A DNA stretch of 64,000 nucleotides, from contig NZ_JACLAL010000008.1 in the NCBI RefSeq assembly GCF_014280875.1, forward strand, positions 42,149-106,148. The letters are read 5' to 3'. Below the pieces are notes generated by a model, which worked only from the letters and a program-made list of their open reading frames with translations, was not told the DNA's origin and ran no database searches. The translations under genes were made by a program, and so were the position numbers. The DNA is from Paenirhizobium daejeonense (GTDB lineage: Bacteria; Pseudomonadota; Alphaproteobacteria; Rhizobiales; Rhizobiaceae). Positions 34,708 through 43,130 of this stretch are shown here, one piece after another. The stretch's first letter is position 1; the number at the start of each line of letters is the position of its first letter.

Positions 34708-35113
34708 GTTCGATACCAAGTTCGTCGTTGTCCTGCGCGAGGATCTCGCCGCATGGCAGAAGCTCAACGTTACCGCCTTTCTGACCAGCGGCATAGTCGC
34801 AAGGGAGGAGGGCATCATCGGCGAACCCTACAGGGACGCCGCGGGCAACCTCTACAATGCGCTGTGTATCCAGCCGATTGTCGTCCTGTCCGGCGATCAG
34901 GAGACCCTGCGCAAGATCCACCTGCGCTCGCTGGAGCGCGAGGTGCCGAGTTCCCTCTACATCGAAGAAATGTTTTCAACCGGCCATGACGCCGCAAACC
35001 GCGCCGTCTTCGCCGAGTTCTCTCCTGATGATGCGAAGGTGGTGGGTCTTGCACTGCGCGCCGACAAGAAGATCGTCGACAAGATCACCAAGGGCGCCCG
35101 GATGCATGGATAA
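34706..35113 (+). CDS. DUF2000 family protein
   Basis: This 135-aa cytoplasmic protein starts MFDTKFVVVLREDLAAWQKL, typical of DUF2000 (Pfam), with IQPIVVLSGDQETLRKIHLR and a C-terminal AKVVGLALRADKKIVDKITK. The family has a PTH2-like fold in known structures, but no established function. GGAG lies 5-9 nt upstream of the ATG and supports the start. It is divergent from and start-overlapping with an AraC regulator. Its last 29 bp overlap convergently with a small membrane-protein gene. Confidence 0.85.
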   Translation: MFDTKFVVVLREDLAAWQKLNVTAFLTSGIVAREEGIIGEPYRDAAGNLYNALCIQPIVVLSGDQETLRKIHLRSLEREVPSSLYIEEMFSTGHDAANRAVFAEFSPDDAKVVGLALRADKKIVDKITKGARMHG

Positions 35114-35417
35114 CGTCCAGCAGGGCGCCTATGCCGAGAGGCAGCAGGGTAAGCGCGGCGTTCACAGGCGTCGCGAACCCAAGCACCAGCGAGGTGGCGA
35201 GGCTCACCAGCAGATAAAGCCCCCAGGCCACCTTCTGCCGGGTCATCAGGCCGGCGATGCAGAGAGCGAGATTGATCAGAAGCAGCGAGATAGCGATTGC
35301 CGAGGCGAGCGACGGCGACATGAAGCCGCGCCGCCTCAGGTCGGCCGTGGCCAGCGCAAGCACTGCGGTGGCAATCACGAGCCCGATCAGTTTTCTCGAT
35401 GGCAGAATTCCTGACAA
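35085..35417 (-). CDS. small membrane protein, unknown function (TTG start)
   Basis: This 110-aa protein is very hydrophobic, with three to four helices (LIGLVIATAVLALATADL, LASAIAISLLLINLALCIAG, VAWGLYLLVSLATSLVLGFA, then AALTLLPLGIGALLDVI). The TTG at 35417 is backed by GGAGG 5 nt upstream and directly abuts the DUF2891 stop, so translation is coupled. It is the last gene of the Rsm22-DUF2891 operon. Its 3' end overlaps the convergent DUF2000 gene. No family is recognised. Confidence 0.65.
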   Translation of the reverse strand: MSGILPSRKLIGLVIATAVLALATADLRRRGFMSPSLASAIAISLLLINLALCIAGLMTRQKVAWGLYLLVSLATSLVLGFATPVNAALTLLPLGIGALLDVIHASGRPW

Positions 35418-36428
35418 TCAGGCCTCCAGAGCCAAAACCGCGAAGCTCGCGAGCCAGTGTTCACCCATGTAATCGCCCGCGACATGGGGCAGAGATGCGG
35501 CAAGATGCCGATTGGCCGCCGCTTGCAGGACAGTATGGCGTGGGTCGTTCACAGCCAGTGCGACGGCGAGTGAGCGAAAGCACCATGCACGACTGAGGTT
35601 CAGTCCGTCCAGATGGGCAATCTTGCCGTCGGATCGGTCAGAAACGCTGGCGGGCGAAAACAGCGTCGCCGGTCGCCTCTCTGCAAGCCTCGGCAGGAAT
35701 CGGCTGAACCATCCGGCGAAAGCCTCGATAGGCAGAAGACGGCGCATGCATTCAGCCTCGGTCAAGGCAGACGATAGGAAGTCGTCGCCGGACGGTTCTC
35801 CCCAGGCCGGGCAATCCCGGTCCTCGCCATACCAGCGAACAGCCGTTGCGCGGAGAAGATCGACCAACGTTTGGTCGTTTATCGCGGTGCCGTAGTCCGC
35901 CGCCAGCCGGATCGCGAAGGCCGTGTTGAAATGCGTTCCCACTCTTACGGGATAGCTGGCGAGCGGCAGGAATTCCTGGAAGCCACCGGCGACAAGCCGG
36001 GAAAGAGGCCGAAGGATATCCGCGAATCGTCGCTCCTCCATGACTTCCAGTTCCGCCGCGAGCTTCAGCAGCCAGCCCCAGCCATAGGGACGCTCGAAAC
36101 CCCGCGATTCGGGCCGCTCGAACAGTGCGACTTCACGGGCGATGGCGTCGGAGGTCAGGCGTCGTTCAAAAAGCTCGCGGATTTCAGGCGCGGCCGGAAG
36201 ATCGGCGAAGCGGTTGAGGAGGCGGGCAAGCATCCAGTAGCCGTGCACGCAGGAATGCCAGTCGTAACTGCCGAAGAAGACCGGGTGCGTCTCGCGGGGC
36301 GAACGCACATCATCGCGGCTGCCGAAGACGAAGCCCGGCTTGTGAGGATATTCCAGCTCGACATGGGAAAGCGCGATACGCGCAAACTTTTCAGCCGTAT
36401 GCAGGTCGAGTTCATGCGTCTGCGACAT
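35418..36428 (-). CDS. DUF2891 family protein
   Basis: This 336-aa protein is mostly alpha-helical, with features of DUF2891: ALSHVELEYPHKP, HPVFFGSYDWHSCVHGYWML (Trp/His-rich), PYGWGWLLKLAAEL, RVGTHFNTAFAIRLA, GDDFLSSALTEAECM and a C-terminal GDYMGEHWLASFAVLAL. The repeated W/H/E pattern is like alpha/alpha-toroid sugar enzymes, but the function is unknown. Of several close ATGs, 36428 has AGGGGAG at good spacing. It overlaps the 3' end of the Rsm22 gene by 17 bp. No signal peptide is seen. Confidence 0.8.
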   Translation of the reverse strand: MSQTHELDLHTAEKFARIALSHVELEYPHKPGFVFGSRDDVRSPRETHPVFFGSYDWHSCVHGYWMLARLLNRFADLPAAPEIRELFERRLTSDAIAREVALFERPESRGFERPYGWGWLLKLAAELEVMEERRFADILRPLSRLVAGGFQEFLPLASYPVRVGTHFNTAFAIRLAADYGTAINDQTLVDLLRATAVRWYGEDRDCPAWGEPSGDDFLSSALTEAECMRRLLPIEAFAGWFSRFLPRLAERRPATLFSPASVSDRSDGKIAHLDGLNLSRAWCFRSLAVALAVNDPRHTVLQAAANRHLAASLPHVAGDYMGEHWLASFAVLALEA

Positions 36429-37404
36429 CGCCATCTCCCCTCGCATCGAAGGCATCGCCCCAATCCGCACGACGGGCCGCCTTGAAGATCGCGCCGTCGC
36501 GACGGCTGACGGTGATCTCCGAGGCGCTGCCGTCGGTGCGACAGAGCTTCAACCGTCCAACGCCACCGGAAACCCTCGGCGGAGCCAGAACTCGCGCTTC
36601 CGGCGGTCCTGCGGGATGCCGCGAAGCGGCGATGAAAATGTATTTCTCGTCCTCCCACGGCACCTCTCCCTGCTTGGCGAGGCGATGCACGCGCGAGCGG
36701 GCGACGCGACGGGAGAAGTGACACCAGTCCGGCGCTTCGATGGGGCAGGCTGCGGCATGAGGGCAGGGCGCCACGATATGGGCGCCAGCCTCCAGCAGCG
36801 TGGCGCGCGCCGTCAGGATGCGTCGCCAGCCGGCCGGTGTTCCGGGTTCCACGATGACGAGGGTATGCCCGGTCAGCGCCCAGAGCCGGGAAACGGCCGC
36901 CGGTATGGCATTCTCGTCGATCTCGTCCAGCACGTAGGCGAGGGTCACGAGATCGGCGGGCGGCAACTGGGGAATGGAACCGGTGAGATCGCCCGCCAGC
37001 CATTGGCAGTCCACCTGCCCGGCTTTCGCCAGCGCATCGCCGACCGAGCGTATCGCGGCACTCGCCTCGACGAGGCTTGCCCGCCTGAGTTCCGGCCAGC
37101 AATCAGCTGCAGCCCAGAGCGCGGTGCCTGGGCCTGCACCGACATCGATCAGGCTTTCCGGCGCGAAGGACGGCGATGCTTCCTCGACCATGGAGAGCGC
37201 CGCACGAACGGCTGCGAAGGTGGCTGGCAGGCGGGTGGCGAGATAGGCCTTGGCGGCCAACTCTCCATCGATGTGGAACTTGCCGTCGCGCACTTCGCGG
37301 CGATAGCGGTCGGAGAGTTTTTCGCTCGCGCGCTGCAGCCGCTCCAGCGGTTCGCGGGCAAGCATCTGGTCTACGGCGGCTCTGAGCGGAGCGGGGAGTT
37401 CCAC
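36412..37404 (-). CDS. Rsm22-family small-ribosomal-subunit methyltransferase-like protein
   Basis: This 330-aa protein is related to mitochondrial Rsm22/METTL17. The N-terminal region YLATRLPATFAAVRAALSMV precedes a SAM-binding motif (LIDVGAGPGTALWAA). VTLAYVLDEI and VIVEPGTPAGWRRILTAR follow. A Cys cluster (CPHAAACP and PDWCHFSRR) matches the [4Fe-4S]-binding residues known in METTL17/Rsm22. The C-terminus ends with a PRVSGGVGRLKLC-type beta domain. It probably binds the small ribosomal subunit during assembly. It heads the operon with DUF2891 and a small membrane protein. Confidence 0.88.
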   Translation of the reverse strand: MELPAPLRAAVDQMLAREPLERLQRASEKLSDRYRREVRDGKFHIDGELAAKAYLATRLPATFAAVRAALSMVEEASPSFAPESLIDVGAGPGTALWAAADCWPELRRASLVEASAAIRSVGDALAKAGQVDCQWLAGDLTGSIPQLPPADLVTLAYVLDEIDENAIPAAVSRLWALTGHTLVIVEPGTPAGWRRILTARATLLEAGAHIVAPCPHAAACPIEAPDWCHFSRRVARSRVHRLAKQGEVPWEDEKYIFIAASRHPAGPPEARVLAPPRVSGGVGRLKLCRTDGSASEITVSRRDGAIFKAARRADWGDAFDARGDGDVADA

Positions 37405-37414
37405 GAAGGTGACC

Positions 37415-37909
37415 TCAGTTTCGCGCCGACCACTCGGGGCGCAGGATCGACATCATGACCATATCGGCGCGGTTGCCATCAGGAAGCAATGCGGATTGCC
37501 GCTTGGCACCTTCCTCGACAAAGTCGTTTTTCCGGTAGACGGAAAGCGCCCGATCATTCCCGCGAACCACGGTGAGCCAAAGACGGAAGGTTTCTGTTTC
37601 GCGAAACACGAAATCCATTGCACTGCTCAAAAGCTGCGAGCCGTAGCCTTGATCCGGAACAGCCACCGCAATCCTTTTGATGCAGACATTGCCGTCCCGG
37701 TTGTCGAGGTCCGTGAGAATCGCGAAGCCGACCGGCATTCCGTTCGTGTTTTCGCCGATCAGATAGGCGAAGGCTTCACTCGTCAGGTATGCCTTGTGCT
37801 CTTCTGCGCTGTAACGGCCTATGAAGTAGTCATAGCCCGGAAGACGTTCGGTTTCCATGATGAAGCCGATATCATCCGGAGATGCGCGCCGTAGCCGCAG
37901 AACCGGCAT
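37415..37909 (-). CDS. GNAT-family N-acetyltransferase
   Basis: This 164-aa protein has the GNAT fold: LRLRRASPDDIGFIME at the N-terminus, PVGFAILTDLDNRDGNVCIK, then acetyl-CoA motif A IAVAVPDQGYGSQLL (Q/R-x-x-G-x-G/A) and motif B RLWLTVVRGNDRALSVYRKN. The ATG at 37909 lies 4 bp after the rnd stop, so it is probably co-transcribed with rnd. Ribosomal-protein RimI-like activity is possible, but the substrate is unknown. Confidence 0.85.
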   Translation of the reverse strand: MPVLRLRRASPDDIGFIMETERLPGYDYFIGRYSAEEHKAYLTSEAFAYLIGENTNGMPVGFAILTDLDNRDGNVCIKRIAVAVPDQGYGSQLLSSAMDFVFRETETFRLWLTVVRGNDRALSVYRKNDFVEEGAKRQSALLPDGNRADMVMMSILRPEWSARN

Positions 37910-37913
37910 CTGC

Positions 37914-39059
37914 TCAGAATTCCACTGCTTCAACGCGCTTGTCGACGAAGCGCAGGCCGACACCGCCGGAAATCAGCTTCAGCGCCAGATCGCCAAACAG
38001 TTCCCGACGCCAGCCCTGCAGGGCCGGAACGTCAGCCTTCTCGCCTTCGGCCGCGATCTTTTCCAGATCGTCGCTGTTGGCGATCACCTTGGATGCGACG
38101 CCATGCTTTTCCGAAGTCAGGCGCAGCAGCACCTTGAGGAGTTCGACGGCAGCCTGAGCACCTTCCGGCGCATGATTGTGGCGATGGACGTGCGGCATGT
38201 CGGACTTCGGAAGTGCGAGCGCAGCGTTGACCTGTTCGATGATGGCTGCACCCGAGGAGGAACGCTCCCAACCCTTCGGGATGGTACGCAGGCGGCCGAG
38301 CGCTTCGGTGTCCTTCGGCTGCTGCTGGGCGATTTCGTAGATCGCGTCGTCCTTCAGCACGCGGGAGCGCGGCACGTTGCGGCTGCGTGCTTCACGCTCA
38401 CGCCATGCGGCGACATATTGCATGACGGCGAGTTCCTGCGGCTTGCGCAGCCGCATCTTCAACCGTTGCCATGCATCGTCGGGGTGCAGGTCGTAGGTTT
38501 CGCGCGATTCGAGGATGGCCATCTCTTCCGTCAGCCATTCTGCACGACCGTCGCGCTCCAGATCCGACTTGAGCTTGAGGTAGACGTCACGCAGATGGGT
38601 GACGTCAGCCAGTGCATAATCGAGTTGCTTTTCGGAAAGCGGGCGACGGCTCCAGTCGGTGAAGCGCGAAGTCTTGTCGATATGGACGTTCTTCACCTTC
38701 TGCACCAACTGGTCGTAGGAGACGCTATCGCCGAAGCCGCAGACCATCGCCGCCACCTGGGTGTCGAAGATAGGATGAGGGATAAGGTTGCCGAGGTGGA
38801 AGATGATTTCGATGTCCTGCCGGGCGGCATGAAACACCTTCACCACCGAATCATCGGCCATCAGAGTGAAGAAGGGAGCAAGGTCGAGACCCTTGGCCAG
38901 CGGATCGACGATCACCTCGAGATCGGGGCTGGCCATCTGGATCAGGCAGAGTTCCGGCCAAAACGTTGTTTCCCGGAGAAATTCGGTATCGATAGTAATG
39001 AAATCCGATTGGGCGAGCTTGAGGCACGCTTCCTCTAATGCGGTGGTAGTTTCAATCAT
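37914..39059 (-). CDS. rnd: ribonuclease D
   Basis: This 381-aa 3'-5' exoribonuclease matures tRNA 3' ends. The DEDDy exonuclease motifs are seen in order: Exo I FITIDTEFLRET, Exo II VFHAARQDIEIIF and Exo III QLDYALADVTHL (Tyr at the DEDDy position). HRDC-like helical domains follow (KPQELAVMQYVAAWRERE). The ATG at 39059 fits the family start. An AAGGTT-gtt-AACCTT dyad lies just upstream (39079-39094). In rhizobia rnd often lies near aspS and ppx, as here. Confidence 0.95.
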   Translation of the reverse strand: MIETTTALEEACLKLAQSDFITIDTEFLRETTFWPELCLIQMASPDLEVIVDPLAKGLDLAPFFTLMADDSVVKVFHAARQDIEIIFHLGNLIPHPIFDTQVAAMVCGFGDSVSYDQLVQKVKNVHIDKTSRFTDWSRRPLSEKQLDYALADVTHLRDVYLKLKSDLERDGRAEWLTEEMAILESRETYDLHPDDAWQRLKMRLRKPQELAVMQYVAAWREREARSRNVPRSRVLKDDAIYEIAQQQPKDTEALGRLRTIPKGWERSSSGAAIIEQVNAALALPKSDMPHVHRHNHAPEGAQAAVELLKVLLRLTSEKHGVASKVIANSDDLEKIAAEGEKADVPALQGWRRELFGDLALKLISGGVGLRFVDKRVEAVEF

Positions 39060-39200
39060 TTCGGCTCGGTCATGTAAAAAAGGTTGTTAACCTTAGTTCT
39101 CCTTTCGACCGTGGATGTCAATACGAACGGGGCGACGCGGCTGCGCGTACGACAGTTGCTCCCCGTTTTCGCCATCTACGACGCTAAATCGTGAGGCTGC

Positions 39201-40079
39201 CTACTTTCTATTGCGGAGAGCGGCGATGTTGTCGCGATGAACACGCTCATAGGGTGCGAAATAGATGACGCTGCCATGCGCTAGTTCCGGAGCGATGAAA
39301 TCAGCGAGACTGGCCTTGTCGAGATTGGGATCGGCGACGTTATCCAGCAGGCGCTGGAGGTAGTCACGGTTCGCCTGGATCAGATCTGGCGCATAACCGC
39401 CGCCACCGATCCGATCTTCCGAGCCATGGTTCGGCAGAATATGGCGGATGGGAAGCCCGGCGAGCCGGTCAAGTTCCTCGATGTGACGAAGCGTATGCTC
39501 CGGCTCGGAGATATAGGTAACCGTATCCTCAAGCGTATCGCCGGCAAGAAGGACACCGATGTCGGGCAGGAGGAGAACTGTTCCGTCCGCGCTGTGGATA
39601 TCGAACTGCAGGAGTTCGACGTTCCATTTGCCGACATCGAGTTCAAGCCGCTCATTGAAAAGAGCGTTGGGCATCACGACGGGATCAATGGGTGGGTTCT
39701 TGGCTGCGAGAACTGCGGCGTTGTCGGCCATCGCCTTTGCCGTCAGCCGGTTGGCTATGATTTCGCAGTCGGCAAAGACCGCGTTGCCGGCGATATGATC
39801 GGCGTGCCAGTGGCTGAGCACCACGCGAATGCGGGAGACGCCAAGCCCTTCCAGATGACGTCGTACGGCGCGGGCGTGGTCGAGGGAAATATGCGTATCG
39901 TAGACGAGCGCCTCGTTCTCGGAAACAATGGCATAGCTGGCCACACCGAGGCTGTAGGCGCCGTCGTCCAGCCAGTTTCGGTCAGGTGAATGCAGGCGTT
40001 TTCCGGGAGTGCGACCGTCGTAATAGGCGAAGAGCCCGGGATAGGGCTCAAGGATACGGAGCGTGGCGGCGAAGTCAGT
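39201..40079 (-). CDS. metallo-beta-lactamase-fold hydrolase
   Basis: This 292-aa protein has the MBL metal motif HWHADH at residues 91-96 and a later HILPNHGSEDRIGGGG carrying a further His. LLPDIGVLLAGDTLEDTVTY supplies the bridging Asp. The GTG at 40079 was chosen because AGGA lies upstream and DFAATLRILEPYPGLFAYYD is a plausible N-terminus. An upstream ATG at 40160 lacks an RBS. No signal peptide is predicted. It follows a multicopper oxidase gene by 99 bp and may act with it. The substrate is unknown. Confidence 0.82.
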   Translation of the reverse strand, partial: TDFAATLRILEPYPGLFAYYDGRTPGKRLHSPDRNWLDDGAYSLGVASYAIVSENEALVYDTHISLDHARAVRRHLEGLGVSRIRVVLSHWHADHIAGNAVFADCEIIANRLTAKAMADNAAVLAAKNPPIDPVVMPNALFNERLELDVGKWNVELLQFDIHSADGTVLLLPDIGVLLAGDTLEDTVTYISEPEHTLRHIEELDRLAGLPIRHILPNHGSEDRIGGGGYAPDLIQANRDYLQRLLDNVADPNLDKASLADFIAPELAHGSVIYFAPYERVHRDNIAALRNRK

Positions 40080-40178
40080 CACGGCAGCTTCCTGCGCTGG
40101 TGTCGTCGCAGGTTGATGCCTGTGTGGCCTGTCCGCTGTCAAGTCACGCAATCGGGCCATATGGCCGGATGAAGCGTG

Positions 40179-41588
40179 TCATACGACCCGCACATAACTG
40201 GTCATGCCGGTCTTCTGGTGCTCGATGATGTGGCAATGCAGGACCCAGTTGCCGGGATTGTCCGCGACCACAGCCAACTGCACCTTTTCGTCGGGTAGCA
40301 CGAGGTATGTGTCCGAGACGAGAGGCGAAACCGGCCCCTTGGACGACGAGACGACCTTGAAGTTCATGCCGTGGATGTGGATCGGATGCGCGTGCGGCGT
40401 CACGTTTTCCAGATTGAATATGTAGGTCTTGCCAAGTTTCATTTCGACAAGCGGATCCATCGGGTCAGCGCTGTCGCCGGGGTAGGGCACCTTGTTGATC
40501 GCCCAGAAGGAATAGCCGAGCGAACCGCAGATCGAATCCTTTGCGGCGTTTTCGGCGGTGGCACTCAGCACGAGCGGAACCGGGATGGCGTTGGCAAGGT
40601 CTGCCTCGACAGGAGGATTGGGCGCAAGCGGCACCACATCGCCGAGGTTCCGCTTCAGGGACGAGCCGACGGAGCGAAGCCGGGCGACGATCTTCGGCGT
40701 CGATGGCCTGATGTCTTCGAGCGCTGCTGTCTCGCCCTCTGTATCCGGCATGCGAACCACGAGATCGAGCCGCTGGCCAGGTGAGATGACCACGGTATCG
40801 AGCGGCGTGTGTTCGGGAACCGGCTGGCCGTCCAGGGCAATGATAAGGGCGTCCGCTCCGACCATCTTCAGATTGAAGATACGCGTGACGTCGGACACCA
40901 GGATGCGCAGACGGACAAGGCCGCCGGCGGGTGCGTCATAGCTCGGCTCCAGCTGCCAGTTGGCTGTGCGTACGGTGCCGAACGTGCCGCCCTTGGCCGC
41001 GTCGCGTGCCTTGAACTGCTCTATGAACTGGCTGTTGCCGCCAAGCCGCCAGTCGCGAAGGTTGATCGCCACTTCCGCGTCGAAAACGGGATCGTCGGGG
41101 TCCTCGACGATGAACATGCCGGCAAGGCCGCGGCCGATCTGCTCCAGAGTGTTGCAATGGGGATGGTACCAGTAAGTGCCTGCATCGGGCGGCGTGAACG
41201 CATAATCGAAGCCGTCGCCGGGATAGACATAGGGCTGGGTCAGGAAGGGAACGCCGTCCATGGCATTGTCGATCCTGAGGCCATGCCAGTGGACGGTGCT
41301 GGGCTCGTCCAGATTGTTGAGGAAACGGGCGGCAAAGGGCTCGCCGCGCCGCGCGCGAAGCACCGGAGGCGTGGCATCGGCGACATCGCCGCCACCCAGG
41401 CGATAACTCATGACGCCCTCTGTCGCCGCCTTGCCGTCGATCATGGCGCTTCGCCGATAGGCTTCGAGTGTCACCGGATCGGCGGCCGCAAGTGCGTTGG
41501 TCAGGCGCGGCAGGAAGGTCATGCCAGAGGCGTAGGCGCCAGCGATGGCGGAAGCTTTGAGAAGATTACGACGGGTGAGCAGAGCCAT
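40179..41588 (-). CDS. Tat-exported multicopper oxidase (laccase-like)
   Basis: This 469-aa periplasmic oxidase has a Tat signal (TRRNLLKASAIAGAYASG, about residues 5-22). Its copper motifs are HWHG (H100, H102), YWYHPHC (H142, H144), HPIHIHGMNF and HCHIIEHQKTGM near the C-terminus, giving complete type 1 and trinuclear sites with Met as axial ligand. It should oxidise metals (for example cuprous ion) or phenols with O2. Domain order is the three-cupredoxin CueO/SufI-like layout. It lies upstream of an MBL hydrolase and downstream of an MFS gene, all on the minus strand. Confidence 0.93.
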   Translation of the reverse strand: MALLTRRNLLKASAIAGAYASGMTFLPRLTNALAAADPVTLEAYRRSAMIDGKAATEGVMSYRLGGGDVADATPPVLRARRGEPFAARFLNNLDEPSTVHWHGLRIDNAMDGVPFLTQPYVYPGDGFDYAFTPPDAGTYWYHPHCNTLEQIGRGLAGMFIVEDPDDPVFDAEVAINLRDWRLGGNSQFIEQFKARDAAKGGTFGTVRTANWQLEPSYDAPAGGLVRLRILVSDVTRIFNLKMVGADALIIALDGQPVPEHTPLDTVVISPGQRLDLVVRMPDTEGETAALEDIRPSTPKIVARLRSVGSSLKRNLGDVVPLAPNPPVEADLANAIPVPLVLSATAENAAKDSICGSLGYSFWAINKVPYPGDSADPMDPLVEMKLGKTYIFNLENVTPHAHPIHIHGMNFKVVSSSKGPVSPLVSDTYLVLPDEKVQLAVVADNPGNWVLHCHIIEHQKTGMTSYVRVV

Positions 41589-41674
41589 GGGGCTTCTCCT
41601 GCGAAAGAGCTTACGCCTCTTTAAACTTGAGGTGAAAAATCATCAATATCCCGACGTCGGCCAAACTGCCGCAG

Positions 41675-42910
41675 TCAGTCTTCTTTCTCGGTCGGCGGAG
41701 TCGCCAGCTTGTTGAAGAAGGTGGAGGTTCTGAGCAGGTTGCGGAACCGCTGCCGCCGGCTGCCTGTCGGTACGCCGCTGCGGGTTCCCATGCGCAGAAG
41801 CGTGTAGGCCATGAAGGCGAAGAGCACCACCGTCGTATAGATGAAGAGCGCCTGCGGACCGAAGAGGTCGAGCATGAAGGATGCAAACAACGGTCCGATG
41901 ACCGCGCCAATGGACCAGAAAAATAGCGTGCCGGCGGAAACCAGCGCGTGCTGGCCGGGAGCGGCATGGTCGTTGGCATGGGCCGAGCAGAGCGAGTAGA
42001 GCGGCATGCCGAAGGCACCGAACACGAAGATGCCGACGAAGTTTAGCCACTCGTTCGTACCCGCAACGAAAGCCAGGAAAAGCCCCGCCGCGAAGGTACC
42101 GAAGGCGGATATCAGGATGATGAACCGGCGGTCCAGCTTGTCGGAATAGTGCCCGAGCGGATATTGCAGCACGACGCCGGCAAAGATGCCGACGCTCATG
42201 AAGGTCGCGATCGAGGTGATCGACATGCCGATACCATCGGCATAGATCGGCCCGAGCGACCGGAAACTGGAATTGGTGAGGCCGACGACGATGCAGCCGA
42301 CCGTGGCGAGCGGCGAGACCTTCCACAGGACGCGCAGGTCGAAGCGAACGGCCTGCGGCGGGGAGGGGCTGGACCGGTCGGCAAACGAGATCGGCACCAG
42401 CGACAGCGTAAGCGCCATGGAGATGATGGCGAACAGCTCGAAGCCGCTGATTCCGACCGCCGGTATCATGTATTGCGCAAGAGTCACCGCGCCGAGATCG
42501 ACGAAGCGGTAGATGGAGAGCGTTCTTGCCCGGGTATTGTTGGTGACTCGCGCATTCAGCCAGCTTTCGACGACGGCGAAGAGGCCGGCGAAACAGAGGC
42601 CCTGGATGAGCCGCATGGTGAACCAGCTCGTCGGGTGAATGAAGAGCAGCATGGAAATGGAGGCCGCCGACGCGATGGCCGCCAGGGCACTGAATGTCCT
42701 GATATGCCCGATCGAGCGGATGATGCGGGTCACATAGATGCAGCCGATGGCGAAGCCGATATTATAGCCGGTCCCGATGATGCCGATCATCGACGTCGAG
42801 AAACCTTCCTGCAGCGCGCGAAGCGAGATGAAGGTGCCTTGCAGGCCGTTGCCGCCGATCAGGATGCCTGCGGTGATGAGAAGCGGGATGAGGGGGCGGA
42901 TATCGTTCAT
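41675..42910 (-). CDS. MFS transporter (YcaD-like)
   Basis: This 411-aa inner-membrane transporter has twelve predicted helices, with the motif GHYSDKLDRRFIILI between helices 6 and 7 and FAGLFAVVESWLNARVTNN, typical of the YcaD/MFS_1 group. The ATG at 42910 is preceded by GCAGGT. It lies 86 bp before the multicopper oxidase on the same strand, so it may be co-transcribed. The substrate is unknown. It is divergent from aspS. Confidence 0.88.
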   Translation of the reverse strand: MNDIRPLIPLLITAGILIGGNGLQGTFISLRALQEGFSTSMIGIIGTGYNIGFAIGCIYVTRIIRSIGHIRTFSALAAIASAASISMLLFIHPTSWFTMRLIQGLCFAGLFAVVESWLNARVTNNTRARTLSIYRFVDLGAVTLAQYMIPAVGISGFELFAIISMALTLSLVPISFADRSSPSPPQAVRFDLRVLWKVSPLATVGCIVVGLTNSSFRSLGPIYADGIGMSITSIATFMSVGIFAGVVLQYPLGHYSDKLDRRFIILISAFGTFAAGLFLAFVAGTNEWLNFVGIFVFGAFGMPLYSLCSAHANDHAAPGQHALVSAGTLFFWSIGAVIGPLFASFMLDLFGPQALFIYTTVVLFAFMAYTLLRMGTRSGVPTGSRRQRFRNLLRTSTFFNKLATPPTEKED

Positions 42911-43130
42911 TGGACCTGCACGCATGACCGGCCGCCGCGAGTCGGCGCCGTCACAGGATGCACCTTGTAGAGCAGAGGGTTGTGCTGTTACAGCGGAAAT
43001 CTCGGCGACATATGCTCCAGCCTTGACAAATCGGACAGTCCGTGCGCTTTTCCGCCCGATTTTTATCGGTTGTCTATGGTCGCCCGCGCGCCTTTTCGGC
43101 CGTTACCTTAGTCCAGGAAAGCTCTGAAAA

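Noticed and set aside
43023..43051. TTGACA as a -35 element for aspS
   Set aside because: The hexamer is good, but no acceptable -10 lies 16-19 bp downstream.
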